DNA of 64,000 bases from Povalibacter uvarum. GTDB lineage: Bacteria > Pseudomonadota > Gammaproteobacteria > Steroidobacterales > Steroidobacteraceae. Below, in pieces: positions 9,470 through 18,051 of the stretch. The stretch spans positions 62,001 to 126,000 of the forward strand of contig NZ_JACHHZ010000003.1 in assembly GCF_014202975.1 (NCBI RefSeq). The letters are read 5' to 3'. The translations under genes were made by a program, and so were the position numbers. How positions within the stretch are numbered: the stretch's first letter is position 1; every line of letters starts with the position of its first letter. The notes beneath the pieces are model-generated. The model searched no databases. It was not told the origin of the DNA and saw only the letters and a program-made list of their open reading frames with translations.

Positions 9470-10531
9470 ATGGGGCGACGTAAGCGCCGGGGGGTTGCTA
9501 CGGCGAATCTGGATGACGTGGCCCGAAGGGCCGGCGTCTCGAAGATGACGGTCTCACGGGTAGTTCGTGGAGGCGCCGACGTTTCTGAGACGACGCGGGA
9601 GCACGTTCTCCAGCACATCCGCGCGTTGCGCTATTCGCCAAGCATGCCGGCAAGACAACTGACCGCGGGTGGCGAGCTCACGATCGGGTTGATCTACGGG
9701 CCGGAGGTAGCGGCCGAGCTGGCACCGGTGCTGATCGCTGCGCAGGGCGCGACCGAAAGACTGGCAGTGCGTATTCTTCCCCTGCCGTCGGGCAAAGCGC
9801 CGATCAGATTCAATCCCGTCTACAAACGATTGGACGCCGCGATCGTTCTTGCCTCGACCTGCAACGCAGCGCGCTCACTGCTCGGACAGATCGACATCCC
9901 GCACATCCTCGTCGCCGATGCTTCGCGAGACGGCAATTCAGTAGGGATCGATGAGTCCGCCGCGTTCTGCGAAATGACTCGAAAACTGCTGGCTCTGGGC
10001 CATCGATCGTTGGCATTCGTCGGCAGTGAATCGAGCGGTTCCTGTCCGAGGCGCAAAGGATTCCAGATCGCGATCGCTGAGCAGGCACCGCGCGTCACGG
10101 CAGATTTCAGCGTATCGAATGGGCGCTCATTCGTCGCGCACCTGCGCGCATGCGAACAGTTGCTGGCGAACAAGCCGGGGATCACCGCGCTCGTTGCTGG
10201 CGACGATCTCGTCGCGGCGGCGGCAGTTTCCGCTGCCGAGCGCATCGGACTGGATGTCCCGCAACAGCTCTCCGTTGTCGGCTTCGGTGATACGCACCTT
10301 GCGCTGCGAACCTCTCCGGAACTGACCACTGTGCGCTTGCCGGTCGGTGCGATGACCTTGCATGCGCTGGAGCGAATAGCGGCTACGGTGCGCGGAAAGA
10401 CAGTAGCGACAGGCCCCACTGTGATGCCCTTCGAGATCGTCTGGCGCGACTCCGCTGCTCGCAGTCCCGTACGCCAGGCTGCATTGCGAACCCGAGAGCT
10501 TCCCGAGCTCCTCATCGAAACCGCCGTTTGA
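9470..10531 (+). CDS. LacI-family transcriptional regulator
   Basis: This 353-residue protein has an N-terminal LacI helix-turn-helix and hinge (residues about 12-32, LDDVARRAGVSKMTVSRVV, then a hinge ending in ARQLTAGG). A periplasmic-binding-protein-like sugar-sensing core follows (LTIGLIYGPEV, LAFVGSESSG, LSVVGFGDTHLA, TTVRLPVG). The ATG at 9470 was preferred over GTG 9467 because the G-rich ribosome site then has better spacing. It is divergent from the GH26-like/MFS/oxidoreductase operon, with an operator in between and a pair of operators just after its own 3' end. It is the leading candidate for the protein that binds the TGTAAACGTTTACA sites; the sugar inducer is unknown. Confidence 0.93.
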   Translation: MGRRKRRGVATANLDDVARRAGVSKMTVSRVVRGGADVSETTREHVLQHIRALRYSPSMPARQLTAGGELTIGLIYGPEVAAELAPVLIAAQGATERLAVRILPLPSGKAPIRFNPVYKRLDAAIVLASTCNAARSLLGQIDIPHILVADASRDGNSVGIDESAAFCEMTRKLLALGHRSLAFVGSESSGSCPRRKGFQIAIAEQAPRVTADFSVSNGRSFVAHLRACEQLLANKPGITALVAGDDLVAAAAVSAAERIGLDVPQQLSVVGFGDTHLALRTSPELTTVRLPVGAMTLHALERIAATVRGKTVATGPTVMPFEIVWRDSAARSPVRQAALRTRELPELLIETAV

Positions 10532-10533
10532 GG

Positions 10534-10556
10534 TGTCAACGGGCTCACCGTTGACA
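10534..10556 (+). terminator. Hairpin after the LacI gene, possible weak terminator
   Basis: A perfect 9-bp stem (TGTCAACGG / CCGTTGACA) with a GCTCA loop lies 3 bases after the stop codon. No U-run follows, so it may be a Rho-assisted end, an mRNA-stabilising hairpin or a protein site. Confidence 0.35.
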
Positions 10557-10563
10557 TGGAAAG

Positions 10564-10577
10564 CGGAAACGTTTACA
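10564..10577. promoter_or_regulatory. Candidate LacI-family operator CGGAAACGTTTACA (tandem, distal)
   Basis: This is one of two operators whose starts are exactly 22 bp apart, two helical turns, so two dimers or one tetramer could bind on the same DNA face. It lies about 76 bp before the cytochrome-module gene. Confidence 0.7.
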
Positions 10578-10585
10578 CATTCGCG

Positions 10586-10599
10586 TGTAAACGTTTACC
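10586..10599. promoter_or_regulatory. Candidate LacI-family operator TGTAAACGTTTACC (tandem, proximal)
   Basis: This site deviates by one base from the perfect palindrome TGTAAACGTTTACA and is the best match in the 14-bp class. It is 54 bp upstream of the ATG at 10653. Confidence 0.8.
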
Positions 10600-10652
10600 A
10601 ATCACGCGATGCCGACCCAATAACCACGGCACGCCTTTCGGGGGATCAAGCA

Positions 10653-13600
10653 ATGAAGCTGACTGACGATCTTCACCGTGAATCTTCGCCCCGCGCGAAA
10701 TCCCTGCTCCTCTCGCTCCTGGCCCTGTTCGCTTGCGCACCGTTTGCCGTTCAGGCTGCCCAGGGAATCGAGAAGGTCGGCAGCACGGCCACTTTGTGGT
10801 TCGACGATGGCGGCTGGACAGGCAGCTGGAATTACCTGTGTCTCGGCGAATCCTGCATCGCTGGCAGCAAGGTCGGCACGCGCTGGCAGCGGACCATCAC
10901 CGAACAGACCATCAATGTCGGCAGTACGTACTCGATCCAGCTCAAGATCCAGCACACGCCGACGGGTCAGTACATTTCGCCCGTCTATTCGGTCACTGCC
11001 ACGGGGAGCGGCGGTGGCGGCGGGGGCGCACCCGCCGTGCCGACCGGCCTTGCGGTCGGGTCTCCAACGTCCTCGAGTCTGACTGTGACCTGGAACGCTT
11101 CGAGCGGCACCGATCATTACGATGTCTATCGCGGCGGTTCGCTGGTGGGCTCTCCGACGGGAACATCGCTGGTGAACACCGGCCTCGCCGCAAGCACCAC
11201 GTACAGCTACGCCGTTCGCGCGTGCAATGCGAGCAACGTCTGTTCTGCGCAGTCGAGTGCTGTGAGCGGAACGACGAGCGCTTCGACGCCGCCCGGCGGC
11301 GGTGGCGGAGGTGCTGGCCAGTTCGGCATCGATGGCACCGGCAAGCTGTACCACGTGGATGAAGGCTGGACTGCTTCGTTCAACTACCTCTGCCTCAATG
11401 GCGCATGCTCGCCGGGTACACGGGTGAACGGACGCTTCGAGCGTTCGGTTTCGGTCACGGCAGGATCGAGCTACTCGATCGAGTTCAAGGTTCAGGACAA
11501 CACGGTCGGCCAGTGCCTGACGGGCGCACAACCGATCACGTATGTTGCCGGCGGAGCTTCGATCGCAAGCTCCTGCGCATCGCCGGATACGACTGCTCCG
11601 ACTGTGCCGACAGGTCTGCAGGCGACGGCACAGAATGGCCACGCAGTGCAGCTCACGTGGACTGCCTCGACGGATGACAAGAGCGTCGCGAAGTACGACG
11701 TGTACCGCAACGGCGGCAGCACGCCAGTTGGCTCCCCGACCGGCACGTCCTTCGTGAACACGGGCCTGACGGAACAGAGCGTCTACACGTATCGCGTTCG
11801 TGCCTGCGACGCCGCAGGCAATTGCTCGGCGCAGAGCTCGCAGGTGAGTGTCACGACGCCGGTCTTCGTTCCGGATACCACGGCACCTTCAGTGCCGACC
11901 GGCCTGCAAACGACTGCCGTCAATCCGACATCGGTTGCGCTCGCATGGACGCCATCGACCGATGCCGGTGGTGTGGTTGCGAAGTACGACGTCTATCGCA
12001 ATGGGACGCTGGCAACTTCGCCGGCGGGGCCCGCATCAACGATCACCGGGCTCAGCTCGGGCGTGACGTACAGCTTCCGCGTACGTGCATGCGACGACTC
12101 GAACAACTGCTCAGCCCAGTCCGGACCGCTCAGCGTCACGACGCCGGTTGTGCCCATCAATGTGAATACGACGTCCAACTCTTACTCGGATCACAACGTC
12201 GGACCGCCACCGCGTGCCAATCCGCCTAGTGCGCTGGCGACGCCGATCAACGGCGTTGCGCCAACCTCTCACGGATTTGCGTTCGACATCAACGGCAGCA
12301 CGCTGGCCTGGCGTTGGGGACCGCAGAACGTCGCCAATGTGGCGGGTGCTGTGCGCGCGCCGGGCGATTCCGGCCTCGAGATGCATTGCTCGATGAACAA
12401 CAATGCGACGTTCCTGAAAGTCTCGGTCGTGAACTCGACCGCGACGATTCCGTGCACGGGAACGTACACGTACTTCTTCCGCTACCTGCACCCGCAGCCG
12501 CTCAACAACAATATGGCAACGCGCTGGATCTACACCGCGCTGTTCACGACGGCAGGCGCGCGAATCAATCCGGCGGCGTACACGCCATTCGTCGACGGTT
12601 CCGCCAACTGGATGCGTCCGCGTCATCCCATCTCGCATGACGGCATCACGGCGGCGGTGATCGACAACCAGAGCAACGCGATCCGCATTCGCGACCTCGA
12701 CCGATACACGCTGTGGGTCAACGACTCGCCGGGCAATGTGGCGTTGAACTACGCCATCTCGGGAAGCGTGCTGCGAGTGGAGTCGCTGCGGAACAATGCC
12801 GGCGCGGTCAACGGCCAGAACTTCTTCGCGGTCGAGCAGAACCCTGGCTTCGGCGGCATCTACAGCTATGGCCAGGTGATCCAGTTCGAGATCACCGCGA
12901 TCGCGGGCCGCGAGAGTTCGCAGACCTACAACGACTTCATGTACTACATCGTGGGCTATGGCTGGAGCAGCTATGGCGACCCGCGCCTGAAGTCGGCCGG
13001 TAAAGCAGGCACCACCATGTTCGTATCCGACACGGGTGCCTACAGTGCGCTCGAGAAGAACGCTGTCTTCACGCAGCCAATGGTCACGGTGCATACGGAA
13101 GATCAGATCGACGACTTCCTGGTCGGCCATCACATCTTCCACGGCATCGATCCGAACAAGCGTGGCTCGACGCTCTTCGACGATCCAGACGTTCGCATCG
13201 GCGATCGCACCTGCGGCGGCTGTCATTTCCGCGACGGACGCGGCTCGGAGATCATCCAGACGTCCAAGGGCCCGCGCCTGCCTCCGCCCATCTACGGCCT
13301 GAAGCTCCTCGATGTGATGATCGGGCGACAGGCTGGCTTCACGTGGGATGGTTCCGCGACGACGATCCGGCAGCAGGTCGAGAATGCTCTGGTCGATGAT
13401 CATCACGTGCAGGTCTCGGCTGTGCCGACGCGTGCGATCGATCTGATGACGTCGTATATCGAGCTGCTCACTGTCCCGAATCGAAATCCGGGTTCGTATG
13501 ACGATCCGGCGGTCGTGCAGGGCGATGTGCTCTTCAGTCAGGTCGGCTGCGCCGGCTGCCATACGCCAGTGCAGTACACGAGCAGCACCGCGGCCACGCA

Positions 13601-13877
13601 CCTGCGGAATCTGGAGATCCGCCCGTACACGGACATGAAGGTGTGGAACGTGAATGGCGGCAGCTTCAGGACGGCTCCGCTGTGGGGACTGGGACACAAC
13701 ATCGACCTGCTGCAGAGAAACGCCCGTGTGCTGCGCTTCATGCACGATGGATCGGCGACGTCAGTCGATGGTGCGATTCAGGAACATGATGGAGCGGCGG
13801 CGACATCGAGGACGCAATACAACGCGTTGAGCGCGACGGATCGCGCTGCTCTCGTCAAGTTCGTCGAGTCGCTCTGA
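10653..13877 (+). CDS. Secreted modular di-heme oxidoreductase with FN3 and putative carbohydrate-binding modules
   Basis: The open frame extends upstream to 10533, but the ATG at 10653 has a GGGGGAT ribosome site and a proper signal peptide (cleavage near QAA, residue 36). The resulting 1074-residue exported protein has, in order: an aromatic-rich module about 37-112; an FN3 domain about 122-206; a diverged second copy of the module about 215-292; two FN3 domains about 303-485; a roughly 330-residue region I do not recognise; and a cytochrome region with two c-type heme motifs, CGGCH (854-858, followed by FRDGRG) and CAGCH (966-970). The FRDGRG...LPPPIYGLKLLD pattern matches the di-heme oxidoreductase (DHOR/DUF1111) family. 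The same module type is carried by the next gene. Delivering electrons to or from a polysaccharide-active enzyme is an inference. Confidence 0.87.
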   Translation: MKLTDDLHRESSPRAKSLLLSLLALFACAPFAVQAAQGIEKVGSTATLWFDDGGWTGSWNYLCLGESCIAGSKVGTRWQRTITEQTINVGSTYSIQLKIQHTPTGQYISPVYSVTATGSGGGGGGAPAVPTGLAVGSPTSSSLTVTWNASSGTDHYDVYRGGSLVGSPTGTSLVNTGLAASTTYSYAVRACNASNVCSAQSSAVSGTTSASTPPGGGGGGAGQFGIDGTGKLYHVDEGWTASFNYLCLNGACSPGTRVNGRFERSVSVTAGSSYSIEFKVQDNTVGQCLTGAQPITYVAGGASIASSCASPDTTAPTVPTGLQATAQNGHAVQLTWTASTDDKSVAKYDVYRNGGSTPVGSPTGTSFVNTGLTEQSVYTYRVRACDAAGNCSAQSSQVSVTTPVFVPDTTAPSVPTGLQTTAVNPTSVALAWTPSTDAGGVVAKYDVYRNGTLATSPAGPASTITGLSSGVTYSFRVRACDDSNNCSAQSGPLSVTTPVVPINVNTTSNSYSDHNVGPPPRANPPSALATPINGVAPTSHGFAFDINGSTLAWRWGPQNVANVAGAVRAPGDSGLEMHCSMNNNATFLKVSVVNSTATIPCTGTYTYFFRYLHPQPLNNNMATRWIYTALFTTAGARINPAAYTPFVDGSANWMRPRHPISHDGITAAVIDNQSNAIRIRDLDRYTLWVNDSPGNVALNYAISGSVLRVESLRNNAGAVNGQNFFAVEQNPGFGGIYSYGQVIQFEITAIAGRESSQTYNDFMYYIVGYGWSSYGDPRLKSAGKAGTTMFVSDTGAYSALEKNAVFTQPMVTVHTEDQIDDFLVGHHIFHGIDPNKRGSTLFDDPDVRIGDRTCGGCHFRDGRGSEIIQTSKGPRLPPPIYGLKLLDVMIGRQAGFTWDGSATTIRQQVENALVDDHHVQVSAVPTRAIDLMTSYIELLTVPNRNPGSYDDPAVVQGDVLFSQVGCAGCHTPVQYTSSTAATHLRNLEIRPYTDMKVWNVNGGSFRTAPLWGLGHNIDLLQRNARVLRFMHDGSATSVDGAIQEHDGAAATSRTQYNALSATDRAALVKFVESL

Positions 13878-13956
13878 GGCTTCGGCAGCAGGAGTCACCA
13901 GGCTCCTGCCGCCCTTCGAGCTCACCCATCTGATCGGGCTCATCAGGGAGAGAGAC

Positions 13957-16167
13957 ATGCGCATCCTCGTTCGCGTACGGCAACTGCTGCTGCTTTCCAT
14001 CGCGGGTCTTGGCTTTGCGGCAGGAGTTGCGAATGCAGCGACCTTTGCACCGCCTGCCGGCCAGCGTCTGCTTGTCATCGGCCAGGACACCGGGAGCATC
14101 GCCGACTACGTCAGCAGCGTAGGGGTCGTTCCGGCCGGTGTGACCGGCTACACGGGTATCGACACACTCGGCGGGCTGACGACCAACGGGGAATGGGGCG
14201 CGGGAATCAACAACGCCGCGACACTCGCGAGTACATATCCAAACAGCGTTCTCGTGCTCGGCATTTCGCTCAACGGACAGGCCAGTGCCTTCGCCAATGG
14301 CGCGTACGACGCGAATCTCGACGTTCTCATCAACACGATCAAGAACTGGAACAGACCCGTACTGCTGCGCTGGGGATACGAGGTCGAAGGCACATGGAAC
14401 GGCCATCCGCCCGCCGCCTTCAAGACCGGCTGGATCAAGGTCTGGAATCGGATTCGCGCACTGAACGCGCAGAACAACATCGCAATGGTCTGGCAGACCG
14501 CGACCTACTGCCCGGACGGCATCAGCGTGCAGCAAACACTCGATTGGTATCCGGGCGACCAGTACGTCGACTGGATGGGCATGTCGTACTTCACGCCGCA
14601 GGACTGCAGCTGGACGGAGATCAACGACATGATCTCGTTGGCGCGTGCACGCGCGAAGCCCTTGCTGATCGCGGAGGCAACGCCACAGCGATATGACATC
14701 GGCGCTTTGACCTACAGCACTGACGCTGCCTTCGGATCGAACAAGCAGAGTCGTTCGGCGCAGCAGATCTGGAATGAGTGGTTCTCGACGCTGTTCGGCA
14801 TCATCGACACCAATGCAGACGTGATTCGTGGTCTCGCGTACATCAACGCGGATTGGGACAGCCAGTGGAAGTGGAATCCCGTCGACGGCATCGGACCGGT
14901 CGAGGGCTACTGGGGCGATTCGCGCGTCCAGGCGCAGGCATTGATCAGGACGAACTGGCTGGCACAGATCAACGCGAACGGCTGGCTTGCGGGTACTCCT
15001 TCGTTGTTCGCTGCTCTTGGCTACGGGTCTGGCGGCGGCGGCGACACGCAAGCGCCGACAGTGCCCGGCAATCTTCGGACTACGAGCACGACTGCCAACC
15101 AGATCGCGCTGGCCTGGAATGCTGCGAGCGACAACATCGGCGTTGTGCGCTATGACGTCTATCGCAACAGCGTGTTCCTGGCATCGTCGACCTCCCTGAG
15201 CTATTCGGCGACAGGGCTTGCTCCATCGACGACGTACAGCTTCACCGTTCGTGCGTGCGATGCAGCCGGCAATTGCTCGGCGCAGAGCCCCGTGCTGAGT
15301 GCGACGACGAGCGCCGGGGGAGGAGGCAGCTCGCAAGGGATCGAGGTCGCCGGCGGCGTTGCGACGCTCTATTTCAACGATGCGGGATGGACCGGTGGCT
15401 GGAACTATCTCTGCCTCGCCGATCACTGCGTGTCCGGTACGAAGGTCGGCAATCGCTGGCAGCGAACGATTACCGAGCAAACCATCGCTGTGGGCGCGAC
15501 CTACCAGATTCAGATCAAGATCCAGAACACCTCGAGCAGCGGCGGCCAGTACATTTCGCCGCTGACATCAGTGGTCGCTTCCTCGGCGGGCGGCGGTGGT
15601 GGGCCTGACACGACTGCGCCTACTGTGCCCGGCAACCTGCGAGTCACTTCGACGACGAGCAACAGCATCGCGCTGACCTGGAATGCATCGACCGACAATG
15701 TCGCGGTGACTCGATACGACGTCTATCGGGCAGGTATGCTGGTGGGATCGCCAGCGACACTTTCTTTCACGAACACAGGGCTCGCTGCCAGCACGACGTA
15801 CTCCTACACGGTTCGCGCCTGCGATGGCGCGGGCAATTGTTCCGCCCAGAGCGCTGCCGTGAGCGGAACGACGAACGGCACTGGCGGAGGCGGAGGTGGC
15901 GCGCAGGGAATCGTGGTGAACTCAGGCATCGCGACGCTCTTCTTCGAAGATGCGGGCTGGAGCGGTGGCTGGAACTATCTGTGTCTCGGCGAGCATTGCG
16001 TCGCCGGAACGAAGGTCGGCACGCGCTGGCAGCGGACTATCACCGAGCAGGCGATCAGCGTTGGCAGCAGCTATCAGATCCAGATCAAGATCCAGCACAC
16101 GGCGGGCAGCGGCGGGCAGTACATCTCGCCGATGACGACGGTTGTGGCGACGGGTGGCGGTGGCTGA
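13957..16167 (+). CDS. Secreted modular GH26-like glycoside hydrolase with FN3 and putative carbohydrate-binding modules
   Basis: This 736-residue exported enzyme has an ATG at 13957 preceded by AGGGAGAGAG, with a signal peptide ending at VANA. Domains: a GH26-like TIM barrel at about 30-345 with predicted catalytic residues E142 (RWGYEVEGTWN) and E240 (LLIAEAT); an FN3 domain about 366-452; an aromatic-rich module about 460-540; a second FN3 about 548-633; and a second copy of the module about 645-733, with Gly-rich linkers between them. The catalytic domain is homologous to the protein at 8112-9323, and the modules to those of the preceding cytochrome protein. The two plus-strand genes are 79 bases apart and probably co-transcribed from the twin-operator promoter. 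The substrate is likely a xylan- or mannan-type polysaccharide (inference). Confidence 0.83.
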   Translation: MRILVRVRQLLLLSIAGLGFAAGVANAATFAPPAGQRLLVIGQDTGSIADYVSSVGVVPAGVTGYTGIDTLGGLTTNGEWGAGINNAATLASTYPNSVLVLGISLNGQASAFANGAYDANLDVLINTIKNWNRPVLLRWGYEVEGTWNGHPPAAFKTGWIKVWNRIRALNAQNNIAMVWQTATYCPDGISVQQTLDWYPGDQYVDWMGMSYFTPQDCSWTEINDMISLARARAKPLLIAEATPQRYDIGALTYSTDAAFGSNKQSRSAQQIWNEWFSTLFGIIDTNADVIRGLAYINADWDSQWKWNPVDGIGPVEGYWGDSRVQAQALIRTNWLAQINANGWLAGTPSLFAALGYGSGGGGDTQAPTVPGNLRTTSTTANQIALAWNAASDNIGVVRYDVYRNSVFLASSTSLSYSATGLAPSTTYSFTVRACDAAGNCSAQSPVLSATTSAGGGGSSQGIEVAGGVATLYFNDAGWTGGWNYLCLADHCVSGTKVGNRWQRTITEQTIAVGATYQIQIKIQNTSSSGGQYISPLTSVVASSAGGGGGPDTTAPTVPGNLRVTSTTSNSIALTWNASTDNVAVTRYDVYRAGMLVGSPATLSFTNTGLAASTTYSYTVRACDGAGNCSAQSAAVSGTTNGTGGGGGGAQGIVVNSGIATLFFEDAGWSGGWNYLCLGEHCVAGTKVGTRWQRTITEQAISVGSSYQIQIKIQHTAGSGGQYISPMTTVVATGGGG

Positions 16168-16170
16168 TTC

Positions 16171-16245
16171 GTCATCCCCGCGAAAGCGAGGATCCATCTT
16201 GGCAGATGGCGATAACAGATGGATTCCCGCCTTCGCGGGAATGAC
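16171..16245. repeat. REP-like palindromic intergenic repeat, copy 2
   Basis: Arms at 16171-16197 and 16219-16245 match those of the copy at 5481-5546 with only a few changes; the loop is longer and unrelated (21 versus 12 bases). It again sits between two convergent genes. Confidence 0.85.
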
Positions 16246-16253
16246 GAAGGGTC

Positions 16254-17873
16254 TTAGATCGCCTCTGCAGCAGCAACTTGCCGCGCACTATCCAGCGCAT
16301 CACGCGCATCGCGTTCGCGATAAGCGAAGGAGCTGAAATCCGCCGGCATCCTCTGACCGGTCAAATCCTGGCAGCACATGCCGACGAATGTGCCTGTGAA
16401 GCTTGCGCTGTCGCCCTTGCCGGTTTCGTCGGACAGCAGGCTGTGATCGAGGATCACGGGGATCGTGTGCCACGGACCCTCACCGAGCGCCCACGAGAAC
16501 AGCAGTTCGTGCTCGCGTACGCGGGCGCGCAACCGCAGCGGAGCTCCCGGCTGAACCGGAATCAATGCATCCGCGATCGGAAGGGTGCACGCGAGTGAGG
16601 GATCGGCTTCGCAGCTCATGATCCCGATGTGCTTGCCGATGCGCTCATCCCAGCTCACATAGACGTAGTGGAACTTGTGCGAGTTGTAGTAGCAGATGAG
16701 CCCCGCGGCCTGCTGGAAGTTGCTCGGTTCGAAGCGAACTTCCGTCTCGGCCTCGAAGCAGTGGTGCGTCTGGCGACGCGCGACCAGCGACTGATTGAAG
16801 AGGCTGCCCACGGACTCGCGCCCATACAGGCGCAGGCGTCCCGGTGCTGCATCGAGCGAGAACAGCGACTGCGGGTCCGGGCTCCTCAGCCACTGAAAGT
16901 CAGCCGGCAGCGTTGCAGGGGCGAACGCGTAGTCACGCTCGTAGCGCCGGCGCGGGGATTCGGGTTGTGGGACGTGTTCTGACGGATGCAGTCGAAACCA
17001 GCCATCCTCGTCGAGCGTGAGTCGGCGCAATGCAGTCTCGCGACCAAGCGTGCTGCGTCGAGTCGAGCGAAGCGGTCGACTGCACAGGTGCGTCATGTAG
17101 AAAGAACCATCTGGCGTCTGAACGATATCGCCGTGGCCCACGCGTTGCAGCTCAGCATCGGGGCTGTGGCGCGCAGTCACGATGTGCTGATCGGGATGAA
17201 GTTCATAGGGCCCGTACAGCGATTTCGATCGGGCGAGCGTGACGGCGTGGTTGTAGCCCGTGCCGCCCTCCGCGGTCAGCAGGTAGTAGTACTCGCCGAA
17301 GCGATAGAGATGAGGGCCTTCGGCCAGACCGAGATCGCTGCCGGTGAAGATCGTGCGGGTCGGGCCGACGAGGCGACGCTCTGTCGGAGAGTATTCCTGC
17401 AGCACGATGCCGCCGAACGGGCTGCGGTCCGGGCGATGGTCCCAGATCATGTTCACGAGCCACTTGCGTCCATCGACATCGTGGAACAGCGAAGGATCGA
17501 ATCCACTGCTGTTCAGGTACACGGGTGCGGACCACGGGCCATCGATATGTGTTGCCGTGGTCAAGTAGTTCGGCGTGTCCTTGAAGTTGCCGTCCAGGCG
17601 CTTGACGTCGGTATAGACCAGATGGAACAGGCCGTCATGCCAGGTGAGGCAAGGCGCCCATACGCCACCGGAGTCCGGTGCGCCGCGCATATCGAGCAGT
17701 TCCGCGCGATTCAGCGGTCGGGCAATCAACTCCCAGTCGACGAGATTTCTCGAGTGATGAATCTGCACGCCCGGATACCACTCGAAGGTCGATGTCGCGA
17801 TGTAGTAGTCATCGCCCACGCGACAGATCGACGGATCGGGGTTGAAGCCGGGGAGGATGGGATTGCGAATCAC
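16254..17873 (-). CDS. Glycoside hydrolase family 43 beta-xylosidase / alpha-L-arabinofuranosidase
   Basis: This 539-residue enzyme has no signal peptide, so it probably acts in the cytoplasm on imported oligosaccharides. The GH43 catalytic triad is readable: D13 (FNPDPSI, general base), D126 (SGFDPSLFHD, pKa modulator) and E185 (LAEGPHLY, general acid) in a five-bladed propeller. A C-terminal beta-sandwich of about 200 residues (AAGLICYYNSHKFHYVYVSWDE) is the one typical of the XynB-like GH43_11 xylosidases; total length fits that group. A LacI-type operator lies 36 bp upstream. It is divergent from xylBA, which would consume the xylose it releases. Confidence 0.94.
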   Translation of the reverse strand: MIRNPILPGFNPDPSICRVGDDYYIATSTFEWYPGVQIHHSRNLVDWELIARPLNRAELLDMRGAPDSGGVWAPCLTWHDGLFHLVYTDVKRLDGNFKDTPNYLTTATHIDGPWSAPVYLNSSGFDPSLFHDVDGRKWLVNMIWDHRPDRSPFGGIVLQEYSPTERRLVGPTRTIFTGSDLGLAEGPHLYRFGEYYYLLTAEGGTGYNHAVTLARSKSLYGPYELHPDQHIVTARHSPDAELQRVGHGDIVQTPDGSFYMTHLCSRPLRSTRRSTLGRETALRRLTLDEDGWFRLHPSEHVPQPESPRRRYERDYAFAPATLPADFQWLRSPDPQSLFSLDAAPGRLRLYGRESVGSLFNQSLVARRQTHHCFEAETEVRFEPSNFQQAAGLICYYNSHKFHYVYVSWDERIGKHIGIMSCEADPSLACTLPIADALIPVQPGAPLRLRARVREHELLFSWALGEGPWHTIPVILDHSLLSDETGKGDSASFTGTFVGMCCQDLTGQRMPADFSSFAYRERDARDALDSARQVAAAEAI

Positions 17874-17908
17874 GGATACCCGCCAAGGGAGGTTTGTCGC
17901 AGTATTTG

Positions 17909-17922
17909 TGTAAACGTTTCCA
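17909..17922. promoter_or_regulatory. Candidate LacI-family operator TGTAAACGTTTCCA
   Basis: 14-bp class site with an intact left half and one changed base in the right half. It lies 36 bp upstream of the GH43 gene on the minus strand. Confidence 0.75.
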
Positions 17923-18051
17923 AAGTCAACGCGACCCCGATGAGGATGCTCGGCCGGACAATGGAGGGCATTTTTCCCCGAGTTTTTTGAAAAGGCGGTC
18001 TGTTCTCGCTGCGGGGCTCCCGGCGGCGGGTACCCGACTCTTGGGCGTTGA

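Noticed and set aside
13883-13911. Stem-loop between the cytochrome and GH26-like genes
   Set aside because: Stem has a bulge and no U-tract, and the two genes share modules and probably a transcript; more likely an internal mRNA hairpin.
12111-15480. Two long minus-strand open frames (12111-13745 and 13855-15480)
   Set aside because: Antisense to the cytochrome-module and GH26-like genes, whose plus-strand products have clear signal peptides, FN3 domains and heme motifs.
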